Of a stretch of 64,000 bases of DNA, positions 11,622 to 20,539 are shown piece after piece. Position numbers and translations under genes: made by a program. This DNA is from Sternotherus odoratus (taxonomy: Eukaryota > Chordata > Testudines > Kinosternidae), in NCBI GenBank assembly GCA_032164245.1, contig JAVMKO010000201.1, positions 124,001 to 188,000 on the forward strand. Direction: 5' to 3'. The notes under the pieces were generated by a model, which worked only from the letters and a program-made list of their open reading frames with translations, made no database searches and was not told where the DNA came from. Numbering within the stretch: the stretch's first letter is position 1; the number at the start of each line of letters is the position of its first letter.

Positions 11622-11717
11622 TCATCTCCACACGGTCACCTTTCGCCCACCCTTGGCGGGGCTGTGGGTCTTCTTGGGGACGGGGCGGGCGCCGGCCGGG
11701 CGCTGGGGGCCCCCCAT
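11622..11717 (-). CDS. CNTROB: centrobin last exon
   Basis: Acceptor ccgtctcccgcag, then an open segment QRPAGARPVPKKTHSPAKGG ending KVTVWR and TGA. The basic tail with terminal VWR matches the C-terminus of vertebrate centrobin, which ends GGVWR. A diverged copy of this exon region exists near 9600-9700. Confidence 0.65.
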   Translation of the reverse strand: MGGPQRPAGARPVPKKTHSPAKGGRKVTVWR

Positions 11718-11899
11718 CTGCGGGAGACGGGGGGGAGGGTGAGCGCCCGGCCCCCTGCCCCATAGCAATCCCAGATCCCACCAACCACAGAGCCCAGCCC
11801 CACAGCACCCCCCGGCGGCCAGAACCCACCAAGTCCAGCCCCCCATGGTGCCCAACACTGACAGCGCCCTGCCCCCTCACCGTCCCCCCCCATACCCAC

Positions 11900-12010
11900 A
11901 GCCCCATGGCGACCCGTAGTTGGACTTGGGCGCAGGGGTAGGGCTGGATGTCCCCGTGGATGCACTGGAGGTGTACCGAGCCCAGCCGGGGCTCAGCAGG
12001 GGGTGATTTC
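11900..12010 (-). CDS. CNTROB: probable centrobin exon before the last
   Basis: Open minus-strand segment reading LGSVHLQCIHGDIQPYPCAQ between a possible acceptor (cccctgctgag) and a GC-rich donor region whose exact position I cannot fix. Its place between exon d and the terminal exon suggests it belongs to the gene. Boundaries are approximate. Confidence 0.35.
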
Positions 12011-12208
12011 CCCGGGCAGTCAGGACTGGCCCCAAGACGCACTAGGGGGCGCTGTGGGTCAGAGTGGGGGTGAATCCCTCTCATGCCGGGCAGGGGATCC
12101 CTGCGCTCCACCCCAGAGCCAGCTGCATCTCGGCCGGGCGAGGGATGCCTGGGGGGGGCTGCTCCCAGGAGCTGGGGGGGTGGTCGGGGGGCGCCCCCGG
12201 CCCCCTAC

Positions 12209-12510
12209 CTGGCCCGGCGGAGTCGTCGAGCTGCGGCTCCAGCGGCCGGAAGCCCGGCTGGCTCGGGACACTCTGGTAGATCAGCTGCGCCGGGTGCCGG
12301 GGGCAGGAAGCGCTCGGGGCCCCGCCCCGCTGGCAGGGAGCCGCGCTGGGCGACGGGCTGCAGGGGCACGGCCGGGGCGAAGGCCCAGCCCCCCGCCTCG
12401 CCGTCCCCGGACCCCCCGCTCCGGGGGTCCCCCGCTCAGCCCTCTGGCTTCCTGGGCGGGGCGGGGCTGTGGGGCTGGCAGGGGCGCTCTGCCGAGGAGG
12501 AGACAGGAGG
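12209..12510 (-). CDS. CNTROB: centrobin proline-rich exon d
   Basis: Acceptor ctgcccccgacag at the high-coordinate end and donor gccag|gtaggg at the low end bound a 302-nt exon. It is proline/serine/alanine-rich and ends with SVPSQPGFRPLEPQLDDS, which parallels the 'F.PLEPK.D' element of mammalian centrobin after its coiled coil. Confidence 0.6.
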
Positions 12511-12544
12511 CTGTCGGGGGCAGAGAAAGGCGGGGGGTTAAAGA

Positions 12545-12765
12545 CCGGCTGTGGGGAGCCAGGACTCCTGGGTTCTCTCCCTGGCTCTGGGAGGGAAGTG
12601 GGGGGGCTGGGAGCCAGGACTCCTGGGTTCTCTCCCCGGCTCTGGGAGGGGAGTGGGGGGGCTGGGAGCCAGGACTCCTGGGTTCTCTCCCCGGCTCTGG
12701 GAGGGGAGTGGGGGATAGTGGTTAGAGCGGGGTGGCAGGCAGCCAGGACTCCTGGGTTCCCCCGG
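12545..12765. repeat. tRNA-SINE-derived tandem units, intron copy
   Basis: Three to four copies of a roughly 65-70-bp unit: gccaggactcctgggttctc, then tccccggctctgggagggga, then gtgggggctagtggttagag. The 'ctagtggttagagc' part resembles the tRNA-related head of turtle SINEs. Similar units occur at 9855-10040, 14130-14340 (reverse), 15850-16145, 16815-16900 and 17900-18060 (reverse), always beside an exon of this block. Confidence 0.65.
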
Positions 12766-12772
12766 CACTCAC

Positions 12773-12950
12773 CTGGCGGGGGCCTTTGGGGGGGGACTGT
12801 GCGGGGGCGTCTCCGGTCAGTAGCCGCAGGGCCTCGTTCCAGTGCGACTCCATCATGGCCTGGAGCCGAGCCACCATGTCGGCACACTGGGCCTCCAGCT
12901 GCCTCGTCCCAGCCTGCAGCTCCTGCGCCGCTTCCTCCTGCCTGTCCAGC
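12773..12950 (-). CDS. CNTROB: centrobin coiled-coil exon c
   Basis: Acceptor ctccgcag and donor cgccag|gtgagtgcc bound a 178-nt open exon encoding LDRQEEAAQELQAGTRQLEA and then ADMVARLQAMMESHWNEALR, a heptad-like coiled coil. It matches the centrobin segment VERLQAMLQAHWDEA in mammals. The intron that follows begins with the same sequence as those following the exon c-type copies at 16154 and 16912. Confidence 0.7.
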
Positions 12951-12989
12951 CTGCGGAGAAGGGGGAGTGTCGGGGCTCCACGGTGGGGG

Positions 12990-13300
12990 GTAGCCTGGCC
13001 TGGGTTACCCGCCGCCCCAGAGGTGGGCGCATCTCAGTGCCGGGCGAGGGGTCCCCGGGTCACCCGCCGCCCCGCCCCAGAGGTGGGCGCATCTCGGAGC
13101 TGGGCGAGGGGTCCCCGGGTCACCCGCCGCCCCGCCCCAGAGGTGGGCGCATCTCGGCGCCGGGCGAGGGGTCCCGGGTCACCCGCTGCCCCGCCCCAGA
13201 GATGGGCGCATCTCAGCGCCGGGCGAGGGGTCCCCGGGTCACCCGCCGCCCCGCCCCAGAGGTGGGCGCATCTCCGCGCCGGGCGAGGGGTCCCGGGTCC
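12990..13300. repeat. 60-bp minisatellite, array 2
   Basis: About five head-to-tail copies of the 60-bp unit, the same unit as arrays at 10270, 15070, 16345 and 17110. It lies in the intron between exons b and c of the main centrobin copy. Confidence 0.9.
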
Positions 13301-13308
13301 CCTGGTAC

Positions 13309-13408
13309 CTCTGTTCCTGGTCCTCAACCAGCCGCCGCCGCTGCTCCTCGTGGTGCACCAGTAACTGCGCCATCTCCCAATTATGGTGTATGTTGCAGCA
13401 TCTCCTTC
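13309..13408 (-). pseudogene. CNTROB: centrobin exon b with lost acceptor and 5-nt deletion
   Basis: Encodes HNWEMAQLL and VHHEEQRRRLVEDQEQR in different registers. Compared with the copy at 10706-10811 it lacks five bases after ATGCTG, shifting the frame. Its acceptor reads ccacat instead of ccacag. The donor (gtacc) is intact. The sister copy has the opposite state: acceptor and frame intact, donor lost. Confidence 0.65.
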
Positions 13409-13495
13409 ATGTGGCGGGGGGAGGGCCGGGGTGAGCGGCAGGCGCGGCCCCCCGGTGGGGGAGGGATTTGGGGGTGGCGGGGCGCTGGGGGGTAC

Positions 13496-13682
13496 CGTTG
13501 CTGCTTCGGGAGCACGCCCGCCTGGCGCAGGGTGTCCCTCTGCAGCCGCGCCAGCCGCTCTGTCACCAGCTGTGCCGGCGCCACCTTCCGCTCTGCTGGG
13601 CTCAGGGGGATGGGTGGCAGACGGGACCAGCCCCCCCCCCAAGCCAGCTGGGCCTCCGCCAGGCCTCCCGCTGCACGGCCCC
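13496..13682 (-). CDS. CNTROB: centrobin coiled-coil exon a
   Basis: Acceptor ctttcccag, donor caacg|gtacc. The 5' end reads AVQREAW and the 3' part VTERLARLQRDTLRQAG, corresponding to the VTERLAQ..SSLRQAASL region of mammalian centrobin. The two parts lie in different frames (a TGA closes the first), so the exon is probably damaged. Shares its first codons (AVQREA) and flanking introns with the cassettes at 16668-16816 and 17721-17869. Confidence 0.55.
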
Positions 13683-13708
13683 CTGGGAAAGGGAAGGACC
13701 CGGGTGAC

Positions 13709-13743
13709 CGGCTCTGCAGGCCCTGGATGTGCTGCTCACAGTG
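13709..13743 (-). CDS. CNTROB: centrobin exon fragment HCEQHIQGLQSR
   Basis: Acceptor cattcctggcag then 35 nt encoding HCEQHIQGLQSR, the start of the long centrobin coiled-coil exon in other vertebrates. It runs straight into sequence that is intron in the paralogous copies (gtcacccgggtcc), so the rest of the exon and several following exons appear deleted. The 'gtcacc' at the join is a poor donor. Confidence 0.6.
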
Positions 13744-14129
13744 CTGCCAGGAATGCAGGGGTCAGTACCAGGGGGGTCGCCCCCCCATCTCCCTCCAGGC
13801 CATGCCACAGGCTCAGCTGGAGCCTGTCGGCTCAGCCAAGACTCGTAGCACCCAAACCCACCAGTGCCGGGGAATCCCCCAAGCTGCTAGCAGTACAGGG
13901 CATAGGACACGCGCCTAAAAACAGTTGAGCGCCACCTACACACAGCACTTCAGGGTAGTGAGGACCACAAAGCACCCCTCTCTCCCCGCCCATGGACTGG
14001 CTGGCACGTCCTTAGGTAAGGGCCAGCAGGGGCCCCCATTCCCTGCCCCCCCGTCCTGGGAGCCGGCTCCCCTCGGCTTCTGCAAAGAAGGAGCAAAGAA
14101 ACACCCTAAATAGTCACGGATCCCTGAAT

Positions 14130-14340
14130 GATCTGAGAGAGAACCCAGGAGTCCGGGCTCCCAGCCTGCCCCCGATCGAACCCCCAGCCCCCACTCCTCT
14201 TCCAGAGCCGGAGGGAGGACCAAGGAGAACCCAGGAGTCCTGGCTCCCAGCCCCTCCTGTTCTAACCCACCAGCCCCCGCTCCCCTCCCAGAGCCGGGGA
14301 GAGAACCAAGGAGTCCTGATCCTGAGCTCTGTACGCCCCC
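14130..14340. repeat. tRNA-SINE-derived tandem units (reverse)
   Basis: Reverse-orientation copies of the same 65-70-bp unit described at 12545-12765 (reads 'gagaacccaggagtcc' on the plus strand). It occupies the place where the missing central centrobin exons would be expected. Confidence 0.6.
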
Positions 14341-14514
14341 CACGGGCAGTGCAACATCCAGTTGGGGTCCCCCTCACCCCACCCCCCCACCACAGATCTG
14401 AACAACGTACCCATCTAGCCCAGCATCCCACCCCGTGAGTTAGGATCTCCTCAGTCAACCCCACATCCCTCCAAGTACACACAAACACACACCGAGCCTG
14501 TGTACACCCAGCAT

Positions 14515-14770
14515 GTGTAAACACACACACACACACCCCACCCCGGGTACACCCGTCCCCAGGTACACCCGCCCGCCCAGCCCCGGTACATATAAACACA
14601 CACGCCACCCCGGGTACACCCATCCCCAGATACACCCATCCCCAGGTACACCCACCTGCCCAGCCCCGGTACATATAAACACACACGCCACCCCGGGTAC
14701 ACCCTTCTCCAGGTACACACACCCAACCAGTCCGGGTACACGTAAACACACACACCACCCAAGGTATACT
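14515..14770. repeat. AC-rich minisatellite
   Basis: Variant repeats of 'cccggtacatataaacacac' plus 'gccaccccgggtacaccc', with (AC)n tracts. Minus-strand frames across it translate as repetitive YLGMGVSGDGCTRGG-like text and are not genes. Confidence 0.8.
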
Positions 14771-14806
14771 CCTCCTGGGAGACTAGCCCGCCGCCCCGCC
14801 CCTCAC

Positions 14807-14975
14807 CTTCCGGTGGGCCCGCTCCTTCGCCAGGGCCTCCTTCAGCAGCAGGGGCTCCGCGGCGGGCGCGGGCTCGGGGGGGTGGGTGCCCAGGAGCAGG
14901 CTGGCATAGCGGGGGAAGAGCTCCTCCAGGCCGCACACCGAGCCGGGCGGGGACAGCTCCTGAAGGGGCCGGGCG
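14807..14975 (-). CDS. CNTROB: centrobin exon 2 as seen here (LEELFPRYASLL)
   Basis: Acceptor ccctgtttcag, donor ccggaag|gtgagg, 169 nt, fully open. Encodes ARPLQELSPPGSVCGLEELF followed by PRYASLLLG and an alanine/proline stretch, then a KEALAKERAHRK helix. The RPLQ.LSP and LEELFPRY.SL motifs are the strongest centrobin matches in the window. Splices in phase with the exon at 15703. Confidence 0.75.
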
Positions 14976-15069
14976 CTGAAACAGGGCAGGGGTTTAGGGG
15001 GGCTCACGGACAGGCCGGCACAGCGTGGCACCTCCCCCCCCCTGCCCTCTCCAGGGCAGCAGCTTATAC

Positions 15070-15665
15070 AGGACCCCTCGCCCGGCGCTGAGATGCGCCC
15101 ACCTCTGGGGTGGGGCGGCGGGTGACCCGGGGACCCCTCGCCCGGCGCGGAGATGCGCCCACCTCTGGGGTGGGGCGGCTGGTGACCCGGGGACCCCTCA
15201 GCCAGCACCGAGATGCGCCCACCGCTGGGGTGGGGCGGCTGGTGACCCGGGGACCCCTCGCCCGGCGCGGAGATGCGCCCACCTCTGGGGTGGGGCGGCT
15301 GGTGACCCAGGGACCCCTCAGCCAGCGCTGAGATGCGCCCACCGCTGGGGTGGGGCGACTGGTGACCCGGGGACCCCTCACCCGGCGCTGAGATGCGCCC
15401 ACCTCTGGGGCGGGGCGGCGGGTGACCCGGGGACCCCTCAGCCAGCGCTGAGATGCGCCCACCTCTGGGGCGGGGCGGCGGGTGACCCGGGGACCCCTCA
15501 CCCGGCGCTGAGATGAGCCCACCTCTGGGGCGGGGCGGCTGGTGACCCGGGGACCCCTCGCCCGGCGCTGAGATGCGCCCACCTCTGGGGCGGGGCGGCT
15601 GGTGACCCGGGGACCCCTCGCCCGGCGCTGAGATGCGCCCACCTCTGGGGCGGGGCGGCCCCATA
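15070..15665. repeat. 60-bp minisatellite, array 3 (about 10 copies)
   Basis: Ten head-to-tail copies with an exact 60-bp period, so successive 60-base stretches line up column for column. Copies differ at a few positions (gcccggcgctg versus gccagcgctg). It lies in the intron between the two N-terminal-most centrobin exons seen, so it occurs in a different intron from the other arrays. Confidence 0.95.
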
Positions 15666-15702
15666 CCAGCCTGACTTTCCCCCACCCGCCCCCAGCACTC
15701 AC

Positions 15703-15772
15703 GCGAGGAGGGCAGTGGTGCTGTCGCTCTCGGAGTCGTCGTCGTTCTGCTCCGCCAGGCCGAGGGTGTCCC
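15703..15772 (-). CDS. CNTROB: most 5' centrobin exon recognised (SDSTTALLA)
   Basis: Acceptor ctttctccagcag, donor ctcgc|gtgagtgc, 70 nt. Encodes DTLGLAEQNDDDSESDSTTA and LLA. The acidic run followed by SDST-LL and, across the splice, RPLQ matches centrobin near residue 190 of the mammalian protein. No exon for the upstream N-terminal region is visible. Confidence 0.7.
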
Positions 15773-15849
15773 CTGCTGGAGAAAGGGGCTGGCTGCTAAG
15801 GGGCACGGACCTCCAGCCCGTCCCACCCCACGGGCCGCGCGTGCACCAC

Positions 15850-16145
15850 CCCCAAGGAGGAGTGGGGGCTAGTGGATAGAGCGGGGGGGGGCTGGGAGGC
15901 AGGACGCCTGGGTTCTCTCCCCAGCTCTGAGAAGGGAGTGGGGGCTAGCGGTTAAAGCAGGGGGGGCTGGGAGCCAGGACTCCTGGGTTCTCTCCCCGGC
16001 TCTGGGAGAGGAGTGGGAGCTGGTGGGTTAGAGCAGGGGGGGCTAGGAGCCAGGACTCCTGGGTTCTCTCCCCGGCTCTGGGAGGGGAGTGGGGGATAGT
16101 GGTTAGAGCAGGGTGGTGGGCAGCCAGGACTCCTGGGTTCCCCCG
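15850..16145. repeat. tRNA-SINE-derived tandem units
   Basis: Four copies of the 'gccaggactcctgggttctc' unit between the first recognised centrobin exon and cassette A2. Confidence 0.65.
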
Positions 16146-16153
16146 GCACTCAC

Positions 16154-16816
16154 CTGGTGGGGGCTGGCATTTGAGCCTGGCACTCTTTTATGCCGCTGGG
16201 CCTCCAGCTGCCAGCCCTCTGCGATACTTTTCCAAAAGTTCATTTCTTGAAAAGATTGGGCAGACTTCCTCTCGCAATCCGCCGCCAACATGCGGAGAAG
16301 GGGGGGGTGTCAGAGCTCCACGGTGGGGGCTAGCCTGGCCTGGGGAACCCGCCGCCCCGCCCCAGAGGTGGGCGCATCTCGGCACCGGGCGAGGGGTCCC
16401 CGGGTCACCCGCCGCCCCGCCCCAGAGGTGGGCGCATCTCGGCGCTGGGTGAGGGGTCCCCGGGTCCCCTGGTACCTCCTTTCATGCTGCTGCACGAGTT
16501 TCTCCTTCTCTTCCCTGTGGCCTGATATCATTTTCTTTCGGTTTAACTCATATTCTGTTTCCAACTTGAGGAGCTCATTCCTGTGGCGAGAGGAGGGCCG
16601 GGGTGAGCGGCAGGTGCGGCCCCCCGGTGGGGGAGTGATCGGGGGTGGCGGGGTGCTGGGGGGGTACCTTTGCCTTTCTTCAAGCACCTCAATCTGGTGC
16701 TGGTAGTTTTTGGCTCTGTGTCTGAGCCATACAGTTGATTGGTGTGCCAGTGGTATGGATGTTCTGCCTCTTGTCCACTGGGGCCTTGTGGGGCCAGCCT
16801 CCCGCTGCACGGCCTC
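16154..16816 (-). pseudogene. centrobin-related exon cassette A2 (exons a, b, c)
   Basis: Three exon-like segments in minus order: a 16668-16816 (149 nt, ...WLRHRAKNYQHQIEVLEERQ), b 16476-16580 (105 nt, NELLKLETEYELNRKKMISG, open), c 16154-16289 (136 nt, SFQEMNFWKSIAEGWQLEAQ). Predicted strongly helical and charged. The flanking introns are nearly the same as those of the centrobin a-b-c exons, but the exon cores do not align with them. The exon c acceptor reads at instead of ag. Function unknown; probably a decayed duplicate of cassette A1 or of its source gene. Confidence 0.6.
16345..16462. repeat. 60-bp minisatellite, array 4 (2 copies)
   Basis: Two copies of the 60-bp unit between exons b and c of cassette A2, at the same intronic position as in the other cassettes. 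Confidence 0.85.
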
Positions 16817-16911
16817 CTGGGTTCTCTCCCCGGCTCTGGGAGCGGAGTGGGGGATAGTGGTTAGAGCAGGGTGGTGGGCAGCCAGGACTCCTGGGTTCCC
16901 CCGGCACTCAC

Positions 16912-17869
16912 CTGGTGGGGGCTGGCATTTGAGCCTGGCACTCTTTTATGCCGCTGGGCCTCCAGCTGCCAGCCCTCTGCGATACTTTTCCAAAAGTTCA
17001 TTTCTTGAAAAGATTGGGCAGACTTCCTTTCGCAATCTGCCGCCAACCTGCAGAGAAGGGGGCGGGTGTTGGAGCTCCACGGTGGGGGGTAGCCTGGCCT
17101 GGGGAACCCGCCGCCCCGCCCCAGAGGTGGGCGCATCTCTGTGCCGGGTCCCTAGGTCACCCGCCGCCCCGCCCCAGAGGTGGGCGCATCTCGGCACCGG
17201 GCGAGGGGTCCCCGGGTCACCTGCCGCCCCGTCCCAGAGGTGGGCGCATCTCGGCACTGGCCGAGGGGTCCCTGGGTCACCTGCCGCCCCGCCCCAGAGG
17301 TGGGCGCATCTCGGCACTGGCCGAGGGGTCCCTGGGTCACCTGCCGCCCCGCCCCAGAGGTGGGCGCATCTCAGCACCGGGCGAGGGGTCCCCGGGTCAC
17401 CAGCCACCCCGCCCCAGAGGTGGGTGCATCTCAGTGCCAGGCGAGGGGTCCCCGGGTCACCCGCCGCCCCGCCCCAGAGGTGGGCGCATCTCGGCGCTGG
17501 GTGAGGGGTCCCCAGGTCCCCTGGTACCTCCTTTCGTGCTGCTGCACGAGTTTCTCCTTCTCTTCCCTGTGGCCTGATATCATTTTCTTTCGGTTTAACT
17601 CATTCTGTTTCTAACTTGAGGAGCTCATTCCTGTGGCGAGAGGCGGGCCGGGCTGAGCGGCAGGCGCGGCCCCCTGGTGGGGGAGGGATTGGGGGGGTGG
17701 CGGGGTGCTGGGGGGGGTACCTTTGTCGGTCCTCAAGCACCTGAATCTGATGCTGGTAGTTTTTTGTTCGGTTTCTGAGCCATTCAGTGGATTGGTGTGC
17801 CAGTGGTATGGATGTTCTGCCTCTCGTCCACTGGGGCCTTGTGGGGCCAGCCTCCCGCTGCACGGCCTC
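16912..17869 (-). pseudogene. centrobin-related exon cassette A1 (exons a, b, c)
   Basis: Exon a 17721-17869 (149 nt, ...WLRNRTKNYQHQIQVLEDRQ), exon b 17528-17630 (103 nt), exon c 16912-17047 (136 nt, nearly identical to A2 exon c). Here the exon c acceptor (ctctgcag) is intact, but exon b has lost two bases relative to A2 (ctcattctg versus ctcatattctg), shifting its frame. Exon a starts AVQREAG, as in centrobin exon a, and then diverges. Splice sites of exon a are good. The product, if any, would be a short coiled-coil protein. Confidence 0.6.
17105..17515. repeat. 60-bp minisatellite, array 5 (about 7 copies)
   Basis: Head-to-tail 60-bp copies in the b-c intron of cassette A1, with exact 60-base periodicity through 17221-17500. 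Confidence 0.9.
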
Positions 17870-18061
17870 CTGGGAAGGGGAAGGACCTGGGTGACCTCCA
17901 GCCCCCCACTCGCCTTCCAGAGCCAGGGAGAGAACCCAGGAGTCCTGGCTCCCAGTCCCCCCTGCTCTAACCCACCAGCCCCCACTCCCCTCCCAGAGCC
18001 GGGGAGAGAACCCAGGAGTCCGGGCTCCTAGCCCCCCCTTGCTCTAACCCACCAGCCCCCA

Positions 18062-19576
18062 GGGGCACAGAGGGGGGTGGGCATGGGGCCAAGGGGAGGA
18101 TGAGGAAGCCAGACCGGGCCAGGCGAGGGGCACCGGGGAGTCAGCCTGTGTGTGGCCCTTGCAAATCATGTCTGCCTTCTGGTTTCTCAGTTTCCTCATC
18201 TATAAAATAGGGATCCTATTTCTCTATCCCACATGAATGATGGAACCACTCCTACTTTGGGGAACATCACAGATTGCTTAGGAAAGTAGGAAGTAATTTC
18301 TTAGTAAAGCATATGACAGGATGCATTAAGATCCACTGTTTGAGAGACTGCACATTCGCACAATACTAAGTCACTTCGATACCACAGTGCTGGAGTTTTA
18401 GAGAAGGTTTAGACTAAATGAGATTGAATTAAGGACTATTTGGCAGCCTTAACTCAGAGTGCTTTGTTATGATCAGTGTGAAGGTCAGGCCTTTTTCTTT
18501 TGAATGTGTTCTATTTGGTTTATTAATAGCACAGTCTTACTATTTATACTGTAAAGCCACCACTTGGCACTGTGGTTTTCTTCTAACTTCGGGGGGAAGT
18601 GTATGCATGGTCCTTCCTGGCCCCCACGCACACCCAACTCATATTAAAAGGTTCCCTGCAAGACTTTAAAATTAAGTGGAATGCAGCTGAATTTAGCTTT
18701 TAAAACAAAATCAGCTGTACTCAAGTTAGCAACAGAGGGAAACCAGATATCTCAACTGCATCCTTCTTTGATATAACAGCTACTGGAGTACAGAGTTGGG
18801 CTAAAAGTAGGCAGGAAAATGGTATGGCAATTATATGGAGCAGTTAAAGTCTTTAAAATATTATTTAACCTTGAGATGAAAACCATACTACCTATAAACC
18901 TTCACTTTAGTGAACTCTTCTGGGCTCCTAAGTGCAACAGGGGGAAATGGTAGCATCACAGCATAACAGATTGTGGAACATCACAGCAAAATGCCAATGA
19001 CTTTCTATACTTCATTTTTCTAAAAGGCATATTTACAGTCAGTTACTAACAGAATGACCCATCCCATGCTACTTGGGGAAGTAAATTTTTCAGATCACCT
19101 TTAACATAAATTGAAGTCAGAAACACATAAATGTACTGATATTTGGAGAGTGGAAAATGGAAATACCATTGAAGCAGATGGTGAAATAGCTACCTACAGT
19201 ATTTTGCAAGGCAAGTTCCACCTGTCTGCTTATTCTCAAATATATTAAACTGTTTTAATTAAAAAAAAAAAAAAAAAAAAACTACACCTACAGAAACACC
19301 ACTTAACCCTAACTACAGACTAACTCCTAGGGTAGCTTTTTATTGTTTTTGACTTAGAACTACTTGAAGAGAAATGTATTTAAAAGTGTGAAAAGAGAAG
19401 TCATTTAAATTTCATTTTTGTTTATAAATTAAACGTTCTTTAATGTATACTGGTGAAAGTATGAAAAATACACTATTAAAACTGTAAAAAATTAATAGTA
19501 CTACAATGAATTTCATTTTAACTGCTGACAGGTATTTTTAAGAGGTATTTATATTTCAATGTAATCCTTACTATAC
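18062..19576. other. AT-rich sequence, no gene seen; poly(A) tract
   Basis: GC content falls sharply after 18180. A 20+ base A run at 19261-19282 could be the tail of a retroposed sequence. It may be intron of the gene whose start is proposed at 20.8 kb, minus strand. Confidence 0.4.
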
Positions 19577-19597
19577 CTGCATCGCTGGCAGAGTCTC
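19577..19597 (-). CDS. candidate 21-bp second exon with possible start codon
   Basis: A long pyrimidine tract (ttttattttttcag) and donor (gtatag) bound 21 nt reading ETLPAMQ, with ATG as the penultimate codon. Upstream on the same strand lie a C-rich minisatellite and a CpG-island promoter whose exon 1 has no ATG. Translation could therefore begin in this small exon. The gene is not recognised. Confidence 0.35.
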
Positions 19598-19639
19598 CTG
19601 AAAAAATAAAACACATTTATCAGTCTTTAGATAAGAGAT

Positions 19640-20520
19640 TCTATAAATCTCCGCCCCCAGGACCCCCTCCCTACCCAACCCCCCCGTCCCCTGACTACCC
19701 CCTCCAGAGACCCCCCCCCACCCCAGGACCCCCTCCCCTCCCCAACGCCCCCATCCCCTGACTACCCCCTCCAGAGACCCCTCCGCACCAGGAACCCCTC
19801 CCCTACCCAACCCCCCCATCCCCTGACTACCCCCTCCAGAGACCTCTCCGCCCCAGGACCCCCTCCCCTACCCAACCCCCCCTGTCCCCTGACTACCCCC
19901 TCCAGAGACCCCTCCGCCCCAGGACCCCTCCCCTATGCAACCCCCCCATCCCCTGACTACCCCCTCCAGAGACCCCTCCGCCCCCAGGACCCTCTCCCCT
20001 ACCCAACCCCCCCATCCCCTGACTACCCCCTCCAGAGACCCCTCTGCCCCAGGACCCCCTCCCCTACCCAACCCCCCCATCCCCTGACTACCCCCTCCAG
20101 AGACCCCCCCGCCCCAGGACCCCCTCCCCTACCCAACCCCCCCATCCCCTGACTACCCCCTCCAGAGACCCCTCCGCCCCAGGACCCCTCCCCTACCCAA
20201 CCCCCCCATCCCCTGACTACCCCCTCCAGAGACCCCCCCGCCCCAGGACCCCTCCCCTACCCAACCCCCCATCCCCTGACTACCCCCTCCAGAGACCCCC
20301 CCGCCCCAGGACCCCTCCCCTACCCAACCCCCCCGTCCCCTGACTCCCCCCTCCAGAGACCCCTCCGCCCCAGGACCCCTCCCCTACCCAACCCCCCCGT
20401 CCCCTGACTACCCCCTCCAGAGACCCCCCCGCCCCAGGACCCCTCCCCTACCCAACCCCCCCCTGTCCCCTGACTGGACCCCCTCCAGAGACCCCCCTGC
20501 CCCAGGACCCCCTCCCCTAC
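19640..20520. repeat. C-rich minisatellite, about 13 copies of a 64-70-bp unit
   Basis: Tandem units of cccaggacccctcccctacc, then caacccccccatcccctgac, then taccccctccagagacccc. The minus strand is a long series of G runs with G-quadruplex potential. It lies directly between the CpG-island promoter and the 21-bp exon. A diverged relative of the unit occurs inside the hAT element at 39120-39330. Confidence 0.9.
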
Positions 20521-20539
20521 CCAGTGACGCGGGGCTGCG

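Larger units (their letters stand above)
11622..15772 (-). pseudogene. CNTROB: centrobin-like gene, partial and probably non-functional
   Basis: Centrobin is a centriole-associated coiled-coil protein of the daughter centriole. On the minus strand the exons read, in order: SDSTTALLA; ARPLQELSPPG...LEELFPRYASLLLG; HCEQHIQGLQSR; ERLARLQRDTLRQ; QLLVHHEEQRRRL; MVARLQAMMESHWNEALRLL; a proline-rich exon with GFRPLEPQLD; and a last exon ending KVTVWR-stop. These match the order and key motifs of vertebrate centrobin. Missing are the N-terminal exons and the long central coiled coil normally between HCE.HI.LQ and ERLA. Exon b lacks its AG acceptor and has a 5-nt deletion relative to its duplicate. 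I therefore read this as a shrunken or decayed copy; a true gene may lie elsewhere. Same-strand related cassettes flank it on both sides. Confidence 0.7.

Noticed and set aside
12842..13918. A 358-codon plus-strand frame
   Set aside because: Antisense to centrobin exons a-c and the minisatellite. No domain, and repetitive composition.
14114..14936. Frames with YLGMGVSGDGCTRGG-like repeats
   Set aside because: Read-through of the AC-rich minisatellite.
14783..15826. A 347-codon minus-strand frame with 20-residue repeats (PRPRGGRISAPGEGSPGHQP)
   Set aside because: It is translation through the 60-bp minisatellite: 60 is a multiple of three, so all frames stay open. Real centrobin exons and splice sites are embedded in it.
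19868..20080. Glycine-rich frame GGLGRGGGPGAEGSLEGVVRG
   Set aside because: Translation of the C-rich minisatellite.
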